From Leishmania mexicana MHOM/GT/2001/U1103 (lineage: Eukaryota > Euglenozoa > Kinetoplastea > Trypanosomatida > Trypanosomatidae), in contig NC_018337.1 of assembly GCF_000234665.1 (NCBI RefSeq), positions 1,372,556-1,436,555 of the forward strand: a DNA stretch of 64,000 nucleotides. The letters are read 5' to 3'. A model generated the notes under the pieces. That model was not told where the DNA came from. It saw nothing but the letters and a program-made list of their open reading frames with translations, and did no database searches. The stretch's first letter is position 1. Each line of letters begins with the position of its first letter. Shown here piece by piece: positions 20,680 to 32,218 of the stretch. The translations under genes were made by a program, and so were the position numbers.

Positions 20680-22017
20680 GTTTGCTTCGCTTTGAGCAGT
20701 CACGTAAGCGAGCGTCCGGAAACAAAAGGGGTGAGGAAGGACATGAAGAGGCTGTTAGACGTGCGGGTCCGATTCAACGGCAGACAGTTCTTTTTGGATG
20801 ACGAGGATTGAGCTTCGGTACCACAGGGGTGGAGGAACCCTGTCTGCATGCGCACACTTGCTGGCTTGTTCGTGGTGGAAGGACATGCCGCCAAAAGTGG
20901 ACGAAAGGAAATTTTTCCAAAACCAGCCTACAGACAAGAAAGTTATTGCCCCCGTCATATGTGCTATCCCACCATCTCCTCGCCGGCTTTCCCCTTCCTA
21001 CTCAGCTGTTACTCGAGTTTGTACGTGACGGATGATAATGTAGCGGTAAGAGAGTTGAAACCGAAAAAATAAAAGAGGCCCGAGAAACAAAGTGGTTCTG
21101 TGGTGATTGATGTGCGTCCCTCATATTCTCTGACAGGGTTCTTCTTAGGTGGCGGTGGTGGAGTGGATGAGTATATATATACATATGTGGATGTATGTGT
21201 GTGTGTAAAAGGGCGTCGCACAGTTGCATTGTTGCGCGGTATCATTGCCATCACGGTCCGTCTGTCCCCGCACCCCGTCGTCCCTCTTGTTCGTTTCTCC
21301 TGTCCGCCTCTTCTCGAATCTGCTCTTTTTGTTTCCTCTTGTGTTGTTCCCTCCCACAGGATGAGCGCGTCAAGCAAGTGGACTCATCACACACACACAT
21401 GCATGCGTGCGGCTGCTTTCCCCTCGCGCACGAAGAAAAGTGTGCACGTGGATGCGTCGGCGCTGAAGATGGTCACTCCACAACAAACGGAAAAGATTCT
21501 GTGCCTCTCTGTGTACTGGCGTGAGGTTGTTCTTACTCTTTTTTTCAGCACTTTGCGTTTTTTTTAGTTATTTCGTTCATCCTGGGTGATGGCCACTCGT
21601 AGCTGTGTTGTGAACGCGGGGGTGCGCAGACGCTTGTGAGGTGTGTGCGTGCTCGCCGGAACCGTTCGCCGTTTCTTTGGGTAACAAGTCTCCAAAAAAA
21701 ATGTGTCTTGGCGAAGGGGTCAAAAGATGACCCAATCGAACTGACTTTGTTCGCCCCTCACTAGAAAAACGCTTGTCGCGTTCCTGTGGATACATGAGCA
21801 CGCATGGCATCACGGTTGCTTTCTCCTACGTGCGCGCGTCCGTAGAGCACGAGGCCGCACGTACGTTCGTCTATCATGAAGCGGCGGCCATTCGCGCATT
21901 TTATTCTCGTCCTTCTTCGTCCAGTGGGTGTCAAGCGCTGTGTAGGCAGAGAATTGGAGGGGTGTCGCGTGAGCGCTCTGGTCGGCCAATGATCCCCCAT
22001 GAAGTTTGCCTAGCAAG

Positions 22018-22304
22018 TCCCCCCCCTCCCCGCACGTGTCTTGCACTTGGTATCGTCATTCGCTTCTTATGTTTCTTTCGCTCCTCTGGCTTTTATCTCG
22101 CTTAAAAAAATTATCTGCGCCGTGCGCACACCTGGTTGCCGCTCTCGCATCGGCTGCTTGCGCCTCACGTGATGAACGGCCGCATCGATTCCGTTCTACT
22201 GGACATATATGGTCCTACCCACTTCCACCGCGTTGTCACATTTCTTGCCTTCTCTGTCGCTGCGCTGGTTTCTCTCCTTCATGTTGTCTGCGGCTCCGTC
22301 TCAG
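22018..22304 (+). promoter_or_regulatory. Predicted trans-splice acceptor region of V-ATPase A
   Basis: No AG from 22018 to 22302 (285 nt), with dense pyrimidines at about 22021-22090 and 22240-22302, then AG at 22303-22304. The implied 5' UTR is about 384 nt and includes a second T/C-rich block (22340-22420) that may support alternative acceptors. Confidence 0.55.
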
Positions 22305-22688
22305 CAAGCGTGTCAGAAAGACGTGTATGTGCCTTCCTCCGCCCACTGATCCCCCTTTTTTCTAGCGCTTCGTCCCCATTATTTCCTCCCCCTTTTCTTT
22401 TTCCCGCTTTTTTTTACCGGTTTCATTGTGTGTGCGTGTGCGTGTCCATCCGTGGTTCCGCGACCTTGCATCTCGTATTTTCTGTCCCTCTTTCTCTGTG
22501 TGTAACCTGGTGCGAAGGAGCACGCGACCAAGTAACGAGCGCCTTTCTTCTCGATTCTCTTCGCTGTTTTCTGCACCGATACGCGTGCCCGTTGTCTGCT
22601 GGTCGAGCAACCGTAGCGACGTGCATACCACCTAGGAACTCTTTAGGCATCCCTATTCTCCCCTCTGTGAGTACACACAAAGTAAAAC

Positions 22689-24521
22689 ATGGCACGCGAT
22701 CAGCATGCGTTCGAGTCAGAGCAGCAGATGGGCTCCGTCAAGGCCGTCTCCGGCCCTGTCGTGATTGCCGAAAACATGAGCGGCAGCGCCATGTACGAAC
22801 TTGTGCAGGTCGGCTCGTTCCGCCTCGTCGGCGAGATCATCCGCCTGGAGGGTGACACAGCCACGATTCAGGTGTACGAGGAGACGGACGGTCTGACTGT
22901 CGGTGACCCGGTCTACTGTACCGGCAAGCCTCTGTCGCTCGAGCTGGGCCCTGGCATCATGTCTGAGATCTTTGACGGCATTCAGCGTCCGCTCGACACA
23001 ATTTACCAGATGGTGCAGAACGTATTCATCCCGAAAGGCGTACAGGTGCGCGCACTCAACGCGCAGAGGCAGTGGGACTTCACCCCGTCTGTGAAGGTGG
23101 GCGACATCGTCACGGGTGGTGACGTCCTGGGCTTCGTCGCCGAGAACTCGCTCATGAACAATCACAGCATTATGGTGCCACCGAACATGCAGGGCCGTGT
23201 GGTATCGGTGCAACCTGGTGACAACTACACGCTGGATGATGACGTGGTGGAGATCGAATACAACGGCAAGAAGAAGTCGCTGCGTCTGATGCAGCGCTGG
23301 CCCGTGCGCACGCCGCGCCCGGTGGCTGTGAAGGAGTCCGGCAACCACCCCCTCCTGACCGGCCAGCGTGTGCTGGACGCGCTGTTCCCCTCCGTGCAGG
23401 GTGGCACGTGCTCGATCCCCGGCGCGTTCGGCTGTGGTAAGACGGTCATTAGTCAGGCCCTTTCCAAGTACTCCAACTCTGACTGCGTCATCTACGTCGG
23501 CTGCGGCGAGCGCGGTAATGAGATGGCCGAGGTGCTCATGGAGTTCCCGACCCTGACGACCATGATCGATGGTCGGGAGGAGTCGATCATGAAGCGCACC
23601 TGCCTCGTGGCGAACACCTCGAACATGCCCGTCGCAGCCCGTGAGGCCTCTATCTACACCGGCATCACCCTCGCCGAGTACTACCGTGATATGGGCAAGC
23701 ATATCGCCATGATGGCCGACTCGACGTCTCGCTGGGCTGAGGCGCTTCGTGAGATTTCGGGTCGTCTGGCGGAGATGCCGGCCGATGGTGGCTACCCCGC
23801 CTACCTCAGCGCTCGTCTCGCCTCCTTCTATGAGCGCGCCGGCCTCGTCACTTGCATCGGCGGGCCGAAGCGCCAGGGCTCCGTCACGATCGTCGGTGCC
23901 GTGTCTCCGCCGGGCGGTGACTTCTCCGACCCCGTGACATCCGCCACTCTCAGCATTGTGCAGGTCTTCTGGGGTCTGGAGAAGCGCCTCGCCCAGCGCA
24001 AGCACTTCCCGTCCGTTAACTGGCTCATCTCGTACTCGAAGTACCTGAACGCGCTGGAGCCCTTCTTCAACACCTTCGACTCCGACTACATGCGCCTGCG
24101 CGCCGTCGTGTCGGAGATTCTGCAGCGCGAGGAGGAGCTGCAGGAGATTGTGCAGCTGGTAGGTAAGGACTCCCTTTCCGAATCCGACAAGATCATCCTC
24201 GAGGTGGCAAAGGTGATTCGTGAGGAGTTCCTCCAGCAGAACGCCTTCACCCCGTACGACAAGTTTTGCCCGCTGTACAAGACATGCTGGATGCTGCGCA
24301 ACATCGTCACCTTCTACGAGGAGGCCCAGCGCGTCGTTGCCGAGTCTGCCGGCGACCACAAGATCACGTGGAACTACATCCGTGAGAAGATCCCGACCGT
24401 CTACACCGGCCTGACCGAGATGAAGTTCCGCGACCCCATCGAGGGAGAGGAGGCGAACACGGAGTACTTCAAGAAGCAGAACGAGGAGATCATCAGCTCC
24501 TTCAACTCGCTGCTACAGTAA
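22689..24521 (+). CDS. V-type H+-ATPase catalytic subunit A (610 aa)
   Basis: The catalytic subunit of the V1 head of the vacuolar proton pump, which hydrolyses ATP to acidify acidocalcisomes and endo-lysosomes. Visible features: an N-terminal beta-barrel ([11 protein letters not shown]), the A-subunit non-homologous region (about 110-210), the Walker A loop GAFGCGKT (245-252), the GERGNEM region soon after it, and the ATP-synthase alpha/beta signature around [11 protein letters not shown]. The length of 610 aa is typical of eukaryotic subunit A (about 615). There is no intein, unlike yeast VMA1. The ATG at 22689 is preceded by AAAAC, a normal context. It is strongly codon-biased, as expected of an abundant protein. 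Confidence 0.98.
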   Translation: MARDQHAFESEQQMGSVKAVSGPVVIAENMSGSAMYELVQVGSFRLVGEIIRLEGDTATIQVYEETDGLTVGDPVYCTGKPLSLELGPGIMSEIFDGIQRPLDTIYQMVQNVFIPKGVQVRALNAQRQWDFTPSVKVGDIVTGGDVLGFVAENSLMNNHSIMVPPNMQGRVVSVQPGDNYTLDDDVVEIEYNGKKKSLRLMQRWPVRTPRPVAVKESGNHPLLTGQRVLDALFPSVQGGTCSIPGAFGCGKTVISQALSKYSNSDCVIYVGCGERGNEMAEVLMEFPTLTTMIDGREESIMKRTCLVANTSNMPVAAREASIYTGITLAEYYRDMGKHIAMMADSTSRWAEALREISGRLAEMPADGGYPAYLSARLASFYERAGLVTCIGGPKRQGSVTIVGAVSPPGGDFSDPVTSATLSIVQVFWGLEKRLAQRKHFPSVNWLISYSKYLNALEPFFNTFDSDYMRLRAVVSEILQREEELQEIVQLVGKDSLSESDKIILEVAKVIREEFLQQNAFTPYDKFCPLYKTCWMLRNIVTFYEEAQRVVAESAGDHKITWNYIREKIPTVYTGLTEMKFRDPIEGEEANTEYFKKQNEEIISSFNSLLQ

Positions 24522-26463
24522 GTTGCAGACTCGCACACCTTTTCTTCCCCTTTTCGTGGCGTGCGTACTGCGCTACCTCGCGTGCGTGCTGTTTTGATCC
24601 GTTGTCATCCGCCTCGGTGGCGTCTATTCGATGTTCGTTGTGGGTGTTGCCGTGTGCTTGTCGCTGTGACGGTGACGCGTGTGGTTCTTTTCTGATCACC
24701 TTCTTGACTCTCTCTCTGTAAATCCGTTGTGAAAGGGATGGGATGGAGTGGATGTGTTTGTGTGTGTGGAGGGGGCGGGCCCACAGCGCGTGGTTTCCTC
24801 ACAATGCACGCGACCGCGTCTAGCTTTTTTCCCCCTTGGTGGCCACCCCAGCCCTCCTCCTCTCTCCTCGACGTTTTTGCTTCTATGGGGTGGGCTACCT
24901 GCACAGGCGGTGGTGAAGAGCGTCGCCCGATCTGTGTGTGTGTGTTATCGAGCCAGCCGTGTTGGCGGACGAAAATCGGAGAAGAGAGGATGTACGGGGA
25001 GAAGAAACGAATAGGCGCCAAAAAAGAGTGTGTCGAGATCAACGCAACAGAAGCGGTCGCCCTGTTCGTGTTCTTATGTGAGCAGACGATGTTGTTGTTG
25101 GTGCTTGTGTGTGTGTGTGTCGCATGATGCCATGTTGTCTGTGTCATGAGCCCCTCCCTGTGCGTGTGCAGGGCAGCTGCGCCGTGGTCTCCCCGTCACC
25201 CCTAGTCTCCCTCGCTCACCATGCAGGCAAGCACTGGAGAGCAGGTGGGATGTGAAAGAGTGAGGGAGATGGCAGGATGCAGGTCGTCACGTGAGGTCGC
25301 GCAGGGCAGGACGACAGGCCGCAGTGAGGCACTAGAGGAATGACCATAAGGCAGACGAGGCGACAGCTAGTACGTTGTAGGCGTGTGCTTTTGTCTGTGT
25401 GATACCGCGTTTTGGTTTGCGGCTTGGGTGGACACGGAGGGGAGGGGGTCGATGCCGCCTCACTGTTTCGTGCCTCTCGGCGATACTTTGGTTTGGCGGA
25501 AATTGTGAGCTGCTGCGGCTCCGAAGAGAAAACAGCGAAGAAACTAAAGACGACGAACGTGCGGGAGGCAGCTTATCGAGAATGTGCACACCAGCTTGAC
25601 TCACGCGTATGCGCGAGTGTCGGCGTGTGATACGCAGGCGTGCGGACTGGTGTAGTAGCGCACGCCACTTTTATTTTTTATCGTGAGAAGCTCTGAACAA
25701 GGGACGGCGATGCTCAAGTGGAGGGTGGTTGTGGTGGCGGTAACCGGGAGAGGGAGAGCGTGGCTTGACGGGTCGGATGACGCTCATGTTTCTCCCTCTT
25801 AGCTTCTTCCCTCTCCTTGTGCTCCGCCTTTGTTTTTTCCGTCTCTTCGCGAATGTGCGGCCCGCTTATGGTGCCATTGCACAGTATAGCACTGTGAGGT
25901 GTGCCAGCTGTGACAGGCGGTGGCACCAGGGGCGCCGAATGCCAACCATTGTCATCTCTCTCAAACAAGAAGGCCGTTTTGCAGCCTCGAGTCGCCGTTC
26001 TTCACGTCTCTCCTTCCCGACGTTCCCTTTTCTACGTTCCATTTCTTCTGTGCATGTCTCCCCGACACCTATGCACCCCTTTCTTCTCAGTTTCGCATAG
26101 GATTTGCCTGTGCGTGCGTCTGTGTGCAGCGCCGGCACGCCTCGAGCTCCCCCCCGCCGCCACGAGTCTGTGCGTTGCCGCACACCCCCCAGGCAACTAA
26201 ACAGGAATGAAATAAGCTCCAGCATCGACTTCACGTGCATCCATCCTGATAGCCTTTTGTGGGGTGCCGGCCCTTTTTGCCTTTTCCTCCTGTTCACAGG
26301 AGTTGGTCTGTGGTGAGGGACCGCCCAGGCACACACCCACACACGCACACGCACACAAGGACAAGCTTCAGTCTCCAGAGTCGAGGGTATCATTGCCTCT
26401 CAAAAGCCCGCTACATCCTGAGCGACATCGATTCTAAAAGAGAAGGCAGGACTCTCCTTCATC
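24522..26463. other. Spacer between the V-ATPase A and mitochondrial uL13 genes
   Basis: 1.9 kb with no supportable gene. A G-rich stretch (24735-24780), TG-rich patches, and a GC-rich piece at about 25130-25340 that could be another degenerate element. CA/CT tracts precede the next gene. Confidence 0.5.
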
Positions 26464-27072
26464 ATGCTTCGGGCTACTTCTATTCTCGGAGCACCCTTCA
26501 AGAGTGTGCTCCGCCGCCACAAGTATCATCCAGAGGGTCTGCCGCTCTACAACGACCTGTCGAAGCAGTGGCTGTGTCGCGAGGGGGAACGGTGGTGGTT
26601 GCTGGACGCGCGAGGCCAGCAGTTGCCACATGTGGCGAAGATTGCTGCCCAGTACATGACCGGGCAACATCGCCCCGATTTTACGCCGGGCATGATGACT
26701 GGGGACCATGTTGTCATCACAAACATCAAGGATGCCGTCATGACGGGCGACAACTGGATTCGCGTGCCCATCACCTGGCAGACCGCCTACCCCGGCGGCA
26801 AGTACCGAGTGCGCCTCTCCGAGATGTACGAGCGCGACCCCTGCATGGTGATGTGGTGGTATTTGAAGGACGAGGTGAACCGCCACTTTGTCCGCAAGCT
26901 CAAGACGCGCACCGCACCATTAGAAAAGGCGTGGCTGTACGAGGACTGCGTCCACCCGCACGCCGAGAAGAACCCGCGCCCGTTGGTGTGGACCGACACT
27001 GCAACGGTGGGTTGGCGGTACAAGGATCCAATGTTTCAGCGGCGCTGGTCACCGAATCAGTTTATGAGCTGA
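26464..27072 (+). CDS. Mitochondrial ribosomal protein uL13m (202 aa)
   Basis: A component of the mitochondrial large ribosomal subunit. The N-terminus is basic and hydroxylated without acids (MLRATSILGAPFKSVLRRHK), as in a trypanosomatid mitochondrial presequence. The uL13 core follows: LPHVAKIAAQYMTGQHRPDFTP, then GDHVVITNIKDAVMTGDNW, then a TAYPGGKYR loop in place of the classical HTGYPGG. A kinetoplastid-specific C-terminal extension (about 140-202) is rich in Trp and Arg. The ATG at 26464 is the first in frame with a plausible presequence. Assignment rests on these motifs and their order. Confidence 0.85.
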   Translation: MLRATSILGAPFKSVLRRHKYHPEGLPLYNDLSKQWLCREGERWWLLDARGQQLPHVAKIAAQYMTGQHRPDFTPGMMTGDHVVITNIKDAVMTGDNWIRVPITWQTAYPGGKYRVRLSEMYERDPCMVMWWYLKDEVNRHFVRKLKTRTAPLEKAWLYEDCVHPHAEKNPRPLVWTDTATVGWRYKDPMFQRRWSPNQFMS

Positions 27073-28090
27073 CAAGGTCTGCTGGCGCAATTCTCGGTGA
27101 CGGGCCGTAGCCTGTCTTGTGCGATGCCGGTCAAGCATGACTCCTGTCCCCTCTCTTCCATCGGCGCGTGTAGGTGTCAATGGTGCCGCTTACAAAACTG
27201 TGGGCTGGTTGGTGGTGATGGTGGTGACGCTGTTGGTGTCGAGACGGTGGCTTACGTGTGTGCGGCTGCGGGTGTACAGATGTCGTGTTATCTCACAGTA
27301 AACCGTGCAACGGCGGGAATGACGCAGAAAACAAAAGACTGCCGGATATCGAGGCAGGCAGAAGACGTACCGCGAATCTTGCGGCCTACACGTTTGTTTT
27401 CGCCGCCTCTGTATCGAGGCTAGGTGGGAATTTGGGAAGTCTCTGACCTGGGCCACGTGGCCAAGCCGGTTCAGGTCCGCCGGCGCGCGCCTAGCTGTCG
27501 TGCTGCTCAGCCCACAGGTTATGCCTTTCATGCTGCTTCACCTTTTACTTGTGCTTTTCCTTCCCCTCTTTTCGGGATTGTATCTCGTCTGCATGTGTGT
27601 GTGTGTGTGTCTGTGCCGCAACAAACAATCTGCTCACACCCACGAATGGATGCTCTGAGCGTACGGCGAGACCCGCGGCCACGAAAGAAAAGAAAAGTGT
27701 GAAAGAAGACACTGTGCGTTGCGGATAGGAGGGGGGAGGGGGACGAGGGGTAAAGAGGGAGAGTGACAGGGGGGCTGCTGGGCTGCCTTGTCGAGCCTCC
27801 CTCTGCTCTCGCTGCTCCTTCGCTGCACTCATTTGGGGACACGCACATATGCTCCTTTATGCTGTAGCAACTGCACCGACGAGTTCCTCGTGCACGTTGC
27901 GCCCGCGTTCGGCGCTACGCATCCCAATACACATAGGCGCTCACCACCTCCCCTCACACGTACCGGTGAGCGAAACACCGGAAAAAGCTCATCAGCTTGC
28001 CTCGTAACACCTATCCGCTTTGCGCGGGTTTGCCTTTTCCGAGGAGTGGCTCGAGCCCCTCACGAGCAGCACCAGACGAACGCTGCCTTG
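27073..28090. other. Spacer before the giant helical-repeat gene
   Basis: 1 kb with no supportable gene. A TG run near 27594-27612 and a G-rich stretch at 27727-27775. Confidence 0.5.
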
Positions 28091-31000
28091 ATGCACGGTA
28101 CACGTCTATGGCGGCTGCGGGTGTCTCTGACCGTTCGTAATGACGCTCGTGTCACACAGGTGGAGTCCCTGGGCCGCCGCTGGGCGGAGCTGGATGCGGT
28201 ACGCCCAGCCAATCTAACCGGTCCAGCCACGGAGTTGTTGAGGGAGACGGTAGCGTGTCTCCAGGAGTCGGCGCCGGCGCTAACGTCATCGAGCGCTTCC
28301 TTGCCCGCAGCGGCGTCATCATCGTTACCCACCCCGCCGCCCCTTCTAAGCTCACGGGAGAGCGCCCAGCGCATCTGGCGGTCGCTTCGGCGGCAGCGGG
28401 TACCGTGGCAGGACGCCTTGGCGTTACTGCCGTGGCAGCTGCAAGCTATGACGCCGGCGCAGCGGCAATTTCTGAGTTCACATGCTGTACGGACGCCTGC
28501 TAGGGTCGCCAGCCTGGCCTTAGCCGCGTGGGATATGCACGAGGACGCAGCGCTGGTGCAGCAGTACCGTTCCCTGAAGCGCTCCGCCTACATAGTTGAC
28601 TACGCGCGTCTCGTCTCAGCGGCCCTGCGAGAGCGGCCTTCGCTGCCAAACGGACTTCTGCCGGTTCCGTACGGTGTCGTGGAGCACGGCTACGCGCTTG
28701 GCCGGCGCTCGCCGGAGGACGCGAAGATTGCGCTGGCGCTAAGCAAACACATGACGCTACTGGGTCGGGAGGCGCTGACACGTGAGGCAGAGGAGCGCTT
28801 AGTGCTCAGTCACGCAACCCTTGAAGGCCTCGCGGGCCACTGGCAGGCTGCGTTGGACATTGTGCAGCATAGTCGCGCGGTGCGCCTCTCTGCGCGCGAA
28901 GGGATGAGGCGCTACGTCCGGTCACTGCTGGCGCGACAGGGTGGTGCTTCACTCACTACGACTGCGCCGCTTGCGCAGTCGTGTGATTCCTCGGTTTCGA
29001 AGCACGGCGACGCTCCGGCCGGTCCTCGGAATGAAAGGGCCGAGCCAGCAGAGTTTGCCGCCGAGGCACAGCTGCGCCGCGAGGACGTCTCCACTGACTG
29101 GGTGGACGCTCTTCGCACCTTTCTCTCAAAAGAACCGCACGCGCAAACGTACCCGGGCGCTCGTCGCCTGCTCGAAGGCCTACCACCGGCGGTGATGGAC
29201 AATCGCACGTACCTCCTGTTGGCCTCAACGGTGCTGCACTGCTGCACACGACGCATGTTCGCTGGGACCTTGACCAGACGAGTCGTAAGCTGCATTACCA
29301 ACGCAAATTGGCTCATGGCGCTAGCGCTTACGTGTGCGGCGCAGTACTACGACGTGGCGGCGCCGCTCATTCCTCTCGCAACGAAGAGCGGTAGCGGTGG
29401 CGCGACGGGTGTGCTTGACATCCCACCGGAGCTGGGTGCATACGTGGCAGCAGTGAAGCGCTTGCAGCAGGAAGAGCGGCCGGGAGCGGCAGAGACTTCG
29501 TCTCTAACCGTACCGGAGGCCGCAGCTCTCACGTATCCCGAGGCACTTGCACACGCGCTGACGGCCACGTCGCCCGCCACATGGCGGACTCTTCTGCTCT
29601 CCTGCCCCCACGCCTACTCTCCGACGCGTCTGCGTTACTTCCTGCTCGCTGCGTGCGGCAAGGCTCGCGACGCCACCCTGTTCGAGGGCACCAGCGACAG
29701 CCGATGCGCAGAAGACCGTATCGAGTGCTGCACTTTCCAATCACGTGCGGTCACACGACTTATCTGCGCCGCGGCAGAGCCGCGCAATCAGCAGTACTTT
29801 TTCAAGGTCATCCCTGCCTCGGCTCGCGCGCACCATTTCGAGCGCTCGCCGCTGACAAACGCACCAACACGAGAGTTGAAGCCAGAACGAGGCACAGGGC
29901 AGCTTATTCCAGCTGCTGCTGCCGCCGCCAAAATAGACGCCGCTCAAGCCCTTTCTACTTCGGCGGCCGGGGGACCGGCAGAGTGGACGTTGCCGACGGT
30001 GCCCATAACGCCGGCACGGACGCGGCTGCAAACCTGGAGGCGTCAAACGGCGACAACACCAGAGGAGTGCACGCAGCTCCTGGCGGACGTGTCCCTCTAC
30101 CTCCGAGCGACGCACAGGGTCGAGGGTGCCGTCATCTCCGCCAACCAACAGCCTCGTCTCACCGAGGAGGTCTTTCTCAAGGCGATAGCCGCCCTCGCTG
30201 CGAGTGGAGTGGTGCAGCTCGCGTCCACAGAGCGCTTTCACTGGCCACTCGCAGTGTTGAAGACGGCAAGGCTGCTCCGCGTCCAAGTGGACGCGTCTCT
30301 CATCGTCGACACGGCGCGCACGATTTCGTCCATGTTTGTGGACCACACCCCGCTCGCCCTCCCCTTTATCCTCGGTGCCCACACGCTGCTGGGTGACTGG
30401 AAAGCCGGCCTGCAGCTCTGCACGCGACTGTTGCGCAAACAGCAGGATGGCGAGCTCGAGGTAGACACAGACACACCCCGCGTAGGCAAGCCACAGACGC
30501 ACCGGTTCACGGCGCCGCCACCGACGCTTCTGGAGGCGATGGCGCAGGTCGGGTATGCCTCACCCGCAGCGGTAGCGGTGCGCCACTGGAAAACACTGGA
30601 GGCTTCCTGCACGTCCGCCCTCGCTTCGCTGCGCAGCGAGAGGTCCTGCACACTTCCACTTCTGCTGTTGGAGCTGCAGCAGTTCCACGACGAACGGCAA
30701 CTCTGTGAGGAGGTACGTCACCTGTGCGCGGGACGACGCCGGGGCAGTCCTCAGCAAAAGCTGAACGGCCTATCGCGTCGCCGGATGCTGCTGGGGGCCG
30801 CGTTCTGTCTGCTGGACAACGAGGCTGCCCTGCGGCGCGTGTTGCGGGCAGCGGGGAAGGAGAGGGCGCGCTCGGCAGACGTGGACACGCATGGTCTCCA
30901 GCGCCTGCTCCGCGTTTTGCCATCTACGGACGCAGCGCAGGTCCTTGCCGCAGAGGCGCGCGAGGGGCGCTGCGCGCATGAGCATTGGCTTTGCGAGGTG

Positions 31001-32218
31001 ATGAGCCGTTCTGACGTCGCCGCCGACGCCGCCGGTGACCTGGGTCGGCTTCGACCGTTTTCCGCGACGCTTTCTGCGCTGTGCTTCTTCAAACAGGCTG
31101 CCGTGGCGTGCGACGTGGTGAGGTGCCTGAAGGGACTGGTTCGGCTGGCAGAGCGGGCGAGGGAGTGCCCTTATCCTGATGTGCTGCTCCTGTCGCTCCT
31201 GCGCCTGCTGCGCCTTTTTCTTTCACATGGTGGACTCCTCTCTGCGAGCGTGGTCACGCGTGTGTTGGAGGAGGGCAAGGCGCTTGCTGCACTACCTCGC
31301 CCCACCGCTTTGGCGCTGGCCAGTAAGCTCTTCAACAGGATGCAGGAGATGCAGAGGCTGAGTCTGCCTCTCAAGGATACCCGCCGTCTACTGCGCCGAG
31401 CGAGCGGCGCACATCTCCCTGAAGCCCATGCTATTGCTGGAGACATCAATGCTGTCCGCACGGGCAAGTCTCCTGCAGCTCCGTGTGTCGTGTGGGCCCT
31501 GCTCGGTGTCCTACACTCGACTGCAAGCAGCGTCCTTCAAGTACCCGTGCCTGCATCCTTCACGTCTTCCCTGCTTTCCCGCGTTGTGGAGACGAACGGG
31601 GCAGCGGATTGGTGGACTGCCTTGCTGTTCTTCCAGAGTATTCGCCGCCCAACGATGCTGGAGCGGGCTTTGCTCGTGCGGGCTCTCCGGCACTGCGGCG
31701 GTGCTGCAACGCCGATTCTCCTCTCTAACCGCCGCTTTCTCCGCGACTGCCCTGAACAAGTAGTGATATGGGCCGATGAGGCAAGCGGACAGTCAAAGTG
31801 GTGGCGATCTCTGGCCCTCCTTGAGCACGCGCAGGAAGTGGAGCGGCGCACGACAGCGTCGGCGGCGGAAGCTGAGCAAGACGCGAGCGACCCCACGGAA
31901 GGTGCGCGTGCGCCGGCGTCGCCGCTCTCACCGGCCGTGGTGGCCATCATTCGCGGCTGGAATGCCGACGAGCGACAGCGGTGCGGCGAGCTTCTCCGGC
32001 GGCAGGGCTTTATCGCTACAGGATCATTGAGGAGGGGCACACCGCTTGGTGAGGCGCGTGTGGCGTCGCTGGCGGACTCTCGGGCCCAGCGGCAAGCAGA
32101 AGCGATTCTGCAGCTGCTGAAGGAGAAACCATCTGCCGCGGCACCCTTCCTCGATGCGCCGCCGAGTCTCGATGCTGGCCATCCCGGTGTGAGGGCGGCG
32201 CGTCGGAAGGACGAATGA
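28091..32218 (+). CDS. Large helical-repeat (PPR-like) protein, probably mitochondrial (1375 aa)
   Basis: I do not recognise a named orthologue. The frame is open upstream to 27788, but the first ATG is 28091, giving MHGTRLWRLRVSLTVRNDAR, an Arg/Leu/Ser-rich acid-poor N-terminus typical of mitochondrial import. The rest is almost entirely alpha-helical and Leu/Ala/Arg-rich. It contains scattered motifs of the type W..AL.L with following helices, for example at residues 396-420, near 765-790 and near 1170-1230. This resembles the degenerate PPR-like arrays of kinetoplastid mitochondrial RNA-processing and mitoribosome proteins. Low-complexity Ser/Ala insertions occur near 60-80 and 600-650. 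PPR-like is an inference from pattern only; another alpha-solenoid is possible. Confidence 0.7.
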   Translation: MHGTRLWRLRVSLTVRNDARVTQVESLGRRWAELDAVRPANLTGPATELLRETVACLQESAPALTSSSASLPAAASSSLPTPPPLLSSRESAQRIWRSLRRQRVPWQDALALLPWQLQAMTPAQRQFLSSHAVRTPARVASLALAAWDMHEDAALVQQYRSLKRSAYIVDYARLVSAALRERPSLPNGLLPVPYGVVEHGYALGRRSPEDAKIALALSKHMTLLGREALTREAEERLVLSHATLEGLAGHWQAALDIVQHSRAVRLSAREGMRRYVRSLLARQGGASLTTTAPLAQSCDSSVSKHGDAPAGPRNERAEPAEFAAEAQLRREDVSTDWVDALRTFLSKEPHAQTYPGARRLLEGLPPAVMDNRTYLLLASTVLHCCTRRMFAGTLTRRVVSCITNANWLMALALTCAAQYYDVAAPLIPLATKSGSGGATGVLDIPPELGAYVAAVKRLQQEERPGAAETSSLTVPEAAALTYPEALAHALTATSPATWRTLLLSCPHAYSPTRLRYFLLAACGKARDATLFEGTSDSRCAEDRIECCTFQSRAVTRLICAAAEPRNQQYFFKVIPASARAHHFERSPLTNAPTRELKPERGTGQLIPAAAAAAKIDAAQALSTSAAGGPAEWTLPTVPITPARTRLQTWRRQTATTPEECTQLLADVSLYLRATHRVEGAVISANQQPRLTEEVFLKAIAALAASGVVQLASTERFHWPLAVLKTARLLRVQVDASLIVDTARTISSMFVDHTPLALPFILGAHTLLGDWKAGLQLCTRLLRKQQDGELEVDTDTPRVGKPQTHRFTAPPPTLLEAMAQVGYASPAAVAVRHWKTLEASCTSALASLRSERSCTLPLLLLELQQFHDERQLCEEVRHLCAGRRRGSPQQKLNGLSRRRMLLGAAFCLLDNEAALRRVLRAAGKERARSADVDTHGLQRLLRVLPSTDAAQVLAAEAREGRCAHEHWLCEVMSRSDVAADAAGDLGRLRPFSATLSALCFFKQAAVACDVVRCLKGLVRLAERARECPYPDVLLLSLLRLLRLFLSHGGLLSASVVTRVLEEGKALAALPRPTALALASKLFNRMQEMQRLSLPLKDTRRLLRRASGAHLPEAHAIAGDINAVRTGKSPAAPCVVWALLGVLHSTASSVLQVPVPASFTSSLLSRVVETNGAADWWTALLFFQSIRRPTMLERALLVRALRHCGGAATPILLSNRRFLRDCPEQVVIWADEASGQSKWWRSLALLEHAQEVERRTTASAAEAEQDASDPTEGARAPASPLSPAVVAIIRGWNADERQRCGELLRRQGFIATGSLRRGTPLGEARVASLADSRAQRQAEAILQLLKEKPSAAAPFLDAPPSLDAGHPGVRAARRKDE

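Larger units (their letters stand above)
18756..22017. other. Long spacer between the TM9 and V-ATPase A genes
   Basis: About 3.3 kb without a supportable gene. It contains a GC-rich block at about 20085-20605 (annotated separately), a TA repeat (20665-20679), T-rich and CA-rich patches, and open frames of low-complexity origin only. Confidence 0.55.

Noticed and set aside
22716..24359. 547-codon open frame on the minus strand
   Set aside because: A mirror of the V-ATPase A gene caused by strong GC3 bias; no start context and no recognisable protein.
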